Of a stretch of 64,000 nucleotides of DNA, positions 59,985 to 64,000 are shown piece after piece. The position numbers and the translations under genes are program-made. Numbering within the stretch: the stretch's first letter is position 1; every line of letters starts with the position of its first letter. Source of the stretch: Nepenthes gracilis (taxonomy: Eukaryota > Streptophyta > Magnoliopsida > Caryophyllales > Nepenthaceae); contig BSYO01000009.1 of assembly GCA_033239525.1 (NCBI GenBank), forward strand, positions 17,257,299-17,321,298, read 5' to 3'. The notes beneath the pieces are model-generated. The model made no database searches, was not told where the DNA came from, and saw only the letters and a list, made by a program, of their open reading frames with translations.

Positions 59985-60287
59985 TTGCTTGATATCATGC
60001 CAAGTTTTAAGTATGACCTCTTGGGCAATTCGGACATAGCCGAGTTTTAAGTACAATTTCTTGGGCCGCTCGGATATAGCCGAGTTTAAGTTCAACCTCT
60101 TAGGCCGCTTAGTCACAGCCAAGTTTTAAGTACGATTTCTTTGGTCGCTCGGACACAGTTGAGTTTTAAGTATGACCGCTTGGGCCGCTTGGACATAGCC
60201 AAGTTTTAAGTTCAACCACTTGAGCCGCTCGGACACAACCGATTTTTAAGTTCAACCTCTTGGGCCGCTTGATCACAGCCGAGTTTT
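59985..60287. repeat. 40-bp tandem array, about seven to eight copies
   Basis: Units of about 40 bp read GGCCGCTYGGACAYAGCC, then a variable RAGTTTTAAGT, then a CTCTTG-type end. The array lies in the 3' part of the Tat-like element, between the gag remnant and the 3' end of the antisense ORF. Tandem repeats in this part of Tat elements are known and can seed satellite DNA. Confidence 0.9.
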
Positions 60288-60905
60288 AGAGTAAGTGAAA
60301 TGGTTGCTTTCACTTGACTTAGGGGCAGCCTAGGTCTTGTAAATCAATGAGATGACATGCAATCATTTAATAAAATGCAAGACAGGAAACAAGTTAAAGG
60401 AATTCATTATATTCATAAAATGTGTTACAAGCACATGGCATGGTGCTTTTCGCCTTACCCGGGCATCTGTATGTACATTTATTGATAACAGTTTCCTGAG
60501 TCGAGTACCTAAGTCCGCTGGCCACTGAGGCCAATTCAACCTCTTTGGTCCAACCGGCTCCTTGGGCCTCTCAGGATGTGGACGTAAGTCTTCGGGTCTC
60601 CTGGGTTAGCTTTGGCTCTTAGCAAAATCAGCCTCTCGAACCTCTTATGACGTGGGTCTAAGTCCTTGGGCCTCCAGAGCCAGTTTGGTTTCTTGGGTTA
60701 GGTTAACCTCGTGGGCCTCTCGGGGGCTTAGGTCCTCGGATATTTTACCTGACTATAGGCACATTCAGTTATTCCCCGCTGGCATGCGGTTCTTTGTAGC
60801 CTTGCCATGCTTTGAGCCCCCTAAAGCACGTCTAGGCTTTCTCAAAACCTTTGCATCCTGTCATTTGGGTTGATCGAGGGGATATCACGTTTATGACGTT
60901 CCATC
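60288..60905. other. Internal Tat-like sequence between the tandem array and gag
   Basis: No pol motif is visible. GGGCCTCT/TTGGGCCTC phrases recur around 60540-60730, suggesting a second, less regular repeat zone. The usual gag-protease-RT block should be here in an autonomous element, so this marks the pol deletion. Confidence 0.5.
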
Positions 60906-61405
60906 TCATGGCTGGTCCACTTCACCATCTCCTGCTGTTTCGAAAATTTTTCTGGGTTTTTGTAGAAAATGGTTGAGGTAGCCTTGACTGATCAGCCTTT
61001 TGATCTCCACTTGCAGCGTCCGGCAGCTCTCGATGTCGTGTCTTCGGTGATGATGGTAGTGGAAGTGCTTTGTTTGATCATCCCCATCTGGGTTCTTTAA
61101 CTTCTTAGGCCACCTCAGAAATTCTTTATTCTGGATTCGCCTTAGGATGTTGGTACGTGAATCGTTCAACAGAGTCAGGTTCGAAGGCTTGCTCTTCCTT
61201 TGAACAACTTGCTTGGATCTGTGCTGCTTTGACGATCATTGGGAATCCTAATAGTCCCCGCTCCTGTTTCCTTCCACCGTTCTTGGGTGAAAATCCTCTT
61301 CACTTTCTGGGTCTCGCGGCTCGTTGGCTTCTTCTTTGAAGATCCGTTTTTAGATCTTCTTAAACTTCTTCTTTGTTTAGGGTTGAGCCATTGCCTTCTT
61401 CTCAT
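60906..61405 (-). pseudogene. gag remnant of the non-autonomous Tat-like element
   Basis: The frame 61169-60906 reads L-R-W-P-K-K-L-K near residue 17, then F-H-Y-H-H-H-R-R-H-D-I-E-S-C-R-T-L and I-K-R-L-I-S-Q-G-Y-L. This matches the C-terminal gag part of Tat elements (hydrophobic W-P, a zinc-knuckle-like H/C region, then L-I-R-x-G-Y-L). The frame 61405-61175 upstream is lysine/arginine-rich and probably the preceding gag segment after a frameshift. The capsid domain proper is hard to see. Confidence 0.75.
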
Positions 61406-61982
61406 TGAAATAATCCCTTAACTCATAAGAAGTTTGAGTGGCCTTATGCTCCGTGCGGCTGTTTTCCTTTGCAAGGATCCCTCTACAAGATGGTCATTCC
61501 TGAAAGGTGGCTTTTTGATTGTAGCAAGAGTGACAAGGATCTGGCCTTTTTGGGCCATCATCTTGGATCGGAGGACCTAGGCGACCTTCAAGTCATCGTG
61601 GGACTTCGTTGCTCAATGCAACCTGTGTCCCTGGGTCATCANCGCTGGCTGGCTTGCCTTTTGAGGTTCTTCTTTTCCTTCCCTTTTTCTAAGATGTTAG
61701 TGTATGGGAGGCCTTAGGTAGTGCTGTCGTTGACTGCCCGTCCAGTTTTGAGCAGAAGGTTTTGGACAGCTCTTGAGAGATCGTCCATTTTTACCGTCAA
61801 TGCCTGTACACAAGGGCCTGGACGACCACCCATCCTGCTGCCTGTAGGGAGGCAGTTGCCATAGGATGCTGTATCTTGGACGGACGGACGTACTAGCCTG
61901 TACCCGTGTGTCCGTCATTCTTTGACTTCTAAGGTTCCTCTGAAAATTTCTGAAAAATATGTTAACCTGACTTTTAGTCAGT

Positions 61983-62003
61983 TACCACAGACGGCGCCAA
62001 TAT
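61983..62003 (-). other. Primer-binding site of the second Tat-like element
   Basis: Minus strand reads ATATTGGCGCCGTCTGTGGT, nearly the same as the site at 4258-4276. It shows that the 5' LTR of the element is the right-hand one. Confidence 0.75.
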
Positions 62004-62760
62004 TACGTTTTTCAATCCTTACTCTAATAGGGACGAGTATCCGACAACAACACCAAATAGTGTTCGTACGAAAAGAAATGAGAGAGAAAGTACGATGACT
62101 GATCATAGAGAGTTTTTACGTGAAAAATCTTCTCTTAAATGAGAAGAAAAAAACTACAAAATTTTAGTTCGAGAACTTGTTTCACTATCTTGTGTTTGGT
62201 TACAAAGAGGTTTCATAATGCGCTCAAATACAAAAGGCCGATGACTAAATGTGTGAAAACTCTTAAGAGTTACTCTTATAACACAAACCCTCTCTTTCTC
62301 TTTCTTATCTTTCTCTATTACGGCTAATAAGAGTAAATATTTGGATCCTTTGTTTGGCAAACAGTTAACGTATTTATAGTGGGAAGCTTTCCTTTGAGAG
62401 GAGTCCACATGGGATTGATGTGTGCAGAGAATCCTGCCACCAACTCTGCAAAGTCCTTTTTCCATGTTAGAAAAGTTACGTGCACGCCCTGCTGGTGTGA
62501 CGTTTCTTTGTGATCGCGTTTCCATCATTTCATTTCCCTGACAGTCGCGGGGTTAGATGCCAAATCTCTGGTACACCAATTTTGCATGCAAAGTGGCGTC
62601 CGAGACTTGTCTTGAGTCCACCGACTTAAATGGACTTTAAATCCATCATGCCATTTGGGCTGGTTTTGGCGTCTGGACCTCCTGAGTCTTTTGGACCTAT
62701 TAGGTCTCTTTGATATCAGAGCCCAACTTTAGGGGAATGGACCTTATAAGTGGGCTCTAG
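62004..62760 (-). repeat. 5' LTR (right copy), with a missing terminal segment
   Basis: Partner of 56069-56845. It starts next to the primer site (TACG, where a TG is expected) and stops at GGGCTCTAG, about 13 bases before the conserved ACCCA end, where the second copy of repeat U begins. The loss marks a rearrangement breakpoint. Confidence 0.85.
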
Positions 62761-62761
62761 A

Positions 62762-63089
62762 AACTCAGACCATGGCTGCCGTGGGGATGAAGTAGTGTTT
62801 TAGGTGATTTATGGTGTTATTTTATACATTATTGTAAGGGAATGAGCATTTAATTAAGTGTAGATTAATAGCAAGTGGAATTATAATGGTGAGACCCATA
62901 ACTAAGGTGGGTCGTGACTTTTGGCAAATTGGATGAGTGTGAGAGGGTAATGTTTATTGCATTAAGTAATACATATAAGAGGTGATTTCAAGGGAGGGCA
63001 AAAAAAAGGAAATTTGGGTTAAGTATAGTTGTTGGACAAAATCATAATTTTGTCACAAAATGTGAAAATGAAAGAGCAGGTTAGGATAT
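62762..63089. repeat. 330-bp direct repeat U, right copy
   Basis: Matches 55733-56065 from AACTCAGACCATGGCTGCCG to TTAGGATAT, with small deletions (for example around 62940). It follows the truncated right LTR at once and continues into sequence not present on the left. Confidence 0.9.
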
Positions 63090-63183
63090 AACGTTGACCT
63101 AGTAGATTGGGACTTGATTCATTATTATAGTTGTGTAATACCTCGACATTTTCAGTCGAGTATATTATTTAATTTAGTAGCAC

Positions 63184-63189
<6 letters not shown>

Positions 63190-63218
<29 letters not shown>

Positions 63219-63225
63219 TAATATT
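63190..63225. repeat. (ATA)n microsatellite
   Basis: About ten ATA units with one interruption (AACAATA) near the end. It is flanked by AT-rich DNA. Confidence 0.9.
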
Positions 63226-64000
63226 ACACCTGCCTCCCATATTTCTCTATTTTCCAAATTCTTCCATGCCCTTCCCTAAAAAAATATATATTTTTTTTTA
63301 TTTTTTTAATAACAAAAAAAATTAGACATTTAATTTTCATCCAACACGACATCTTAAATACGCTTTATTATACCGCATCGCAGTGTCGCTGTGCTCCTCT
63401 TGATTCACCCTCTACCAAACACATCTTCCGCCCTATCACCTGCCTACCTTATCAGGCCTTTAGAACCACCATGCCATCCGCAAATGAGGGCCGTTGCATC
63501 GCAATGACTTTAACACCATGTGAGCTGTTAAATTTTAAAATTAATTATCTATATTTTTATATAAAAAAATAAATATATATATATATTTAAATTTTATTTT
63601 TTTTTTATTATATAATAAATGTAAATCGTTAATTTTAAAATTTAATGATTCACGTGACGCCGTAGGCGCAGCAGCCCCATTCACTGCCATCGGATGATTT
63701 CTCCTAAACAATTTATGTACTACAGCACCTACTCTCACCGACCCATGGAGTTGCTATGACAACTTACTTTTCAGAAATTTTATCTAAGCCATCCTCTCTT
63801 CTTTCACAGATGGCGCGAGAGCGGTAGAAATCAGAGAATGAAGAGAGAGAGAAAAGTGAGAGCCGGGATCGAATGAGAAGAGGAAAAAGATAAATCAGTA
63901 GTTTAATCCATTACAGCCGGTGCTCGCCGTTGCTGCCATTGCTGAAGATATCGCCGTCGACTGTTGAAACTGCTACTGGAAGTCGCCATGCTACAATGTT
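63226..64000. other. AT-rich stretch and GA-rich tract at the window end, gene not seen
   Basis: The final 200 bases become richer in G+C, with a GAGAGAGAGAAAAG tract at about 63843-63857 and GCCGTTGCTGCC-like sequence near the end. This resembles a plant leader region on the + strand, but no coding exon is within the window, so I do not call a gene. Confidence 0.35.

Larger units (their letters stand above)
56069..62760 (-). mobile_element. Non-autonomous Tat-like retrotransposon with an antisense ORF and no pol
   Basis: LTRs at 56069-56845 and 62004-62760 enclose about 5.2 kb. A primer site (61983-62003, minus strand TTGGCGCCGTCTGTGG) beside the right LTR and a purine-rich GTAGGAGGAGCTAG tract (56849-56862) beside the left LTR put the element on the minus strand. 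From 5' to 3' it holds a gag remnant (61405-60906), a 40-bp tandem array (60287-59985) and a spliced ORF on the opposite strand (57601-59705). No protease, reverse transcriptase or integrase remains. Tat-lineage elements with antisense extra ORFs are known; this copy has lost pol. By eye the LTRs differ at very roughly 15% of sites, so it is old. Confidence 0.85.

Noticed and set aside
59985..60287. CRISPR-like array
   Set aside because: Units vary along their full length and have no spacers. This is a tandem repeat in a retroelement.

Overview
The window is nuclear DNA of a flowering plant, most likely a eudicot. The evidence is one large gene with many introns, GT-AG splice sites and a protein that follows the plant DEMETER/ROS1 family closely, set among nested LTR retrotransposons of plant types (Ty3/gypsy Tat-like and Tekay-like, and Ty1/copia). 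There is one ambiguous base (N at 61641). No organellar, bacterial or CRISPR features were seen. All family calls come from reading motifs by eye; no database search was run.

Layout. 1-5401: minus-strand Tat-like gypsy element (pol, protease, gag, primer-binding site, 5' LTR) running off the left edge. 5402-8800: AT-rich upstream region of the host gene. 8820-26100: a DEMETER/ROS1-type 5-methylcytosine DNA glycosylase gene on the + strand. It has a leader intron, about 19 coding exons, an apparent one-base frameshift near the start of the reading frame, and a 6.6 kb final intron filled with decayed sequence. 26100-27430: no gene seen. 27430-28990: decayed gypsy reverse transcriptase/RNase H on the + strand. 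About 29400-36500: decayed minus-strand copia element with two LTR-like insertions nested in it. 36551-37190 and about 50815-51570: two related + strand LTRs. 37200-39900: unassigned sequence with a 117-bp repeat and a possible minus-strand gene leader.

39909-49402: a Tat-type solo LTR split by an 8.3 kb large retrotransposon derivative (40474-48782). That insertion has two 3.05 kb LTRs, a perfect 5-bp target duplication (AAGCA) and no recognisable gag-pol. 51928-53121: another Tat-type solo LTR. 53122-55732: AT-rich DNA without genes. 55733-63089: a rearranged non-autonomous Tat-like element on the minus strand, with LTRs at 56069-56845 and 62004-62760, a gag remnant, a 40-bp tandem array and a spliced antisense ORF of the 'putative gypsy type transposon' family. 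It is bracketed by two copies of a 330-bp direct repeat. 63090-64000: possible upstream region of another gene.

The only host gene I can defend is the DNA demethylase. Its product excises 5-methylcytosine, so it acts against the silencing of repeats like those around it and inside its own last intron. The other reading frames are decayed transposon coding sequence or chance frames.
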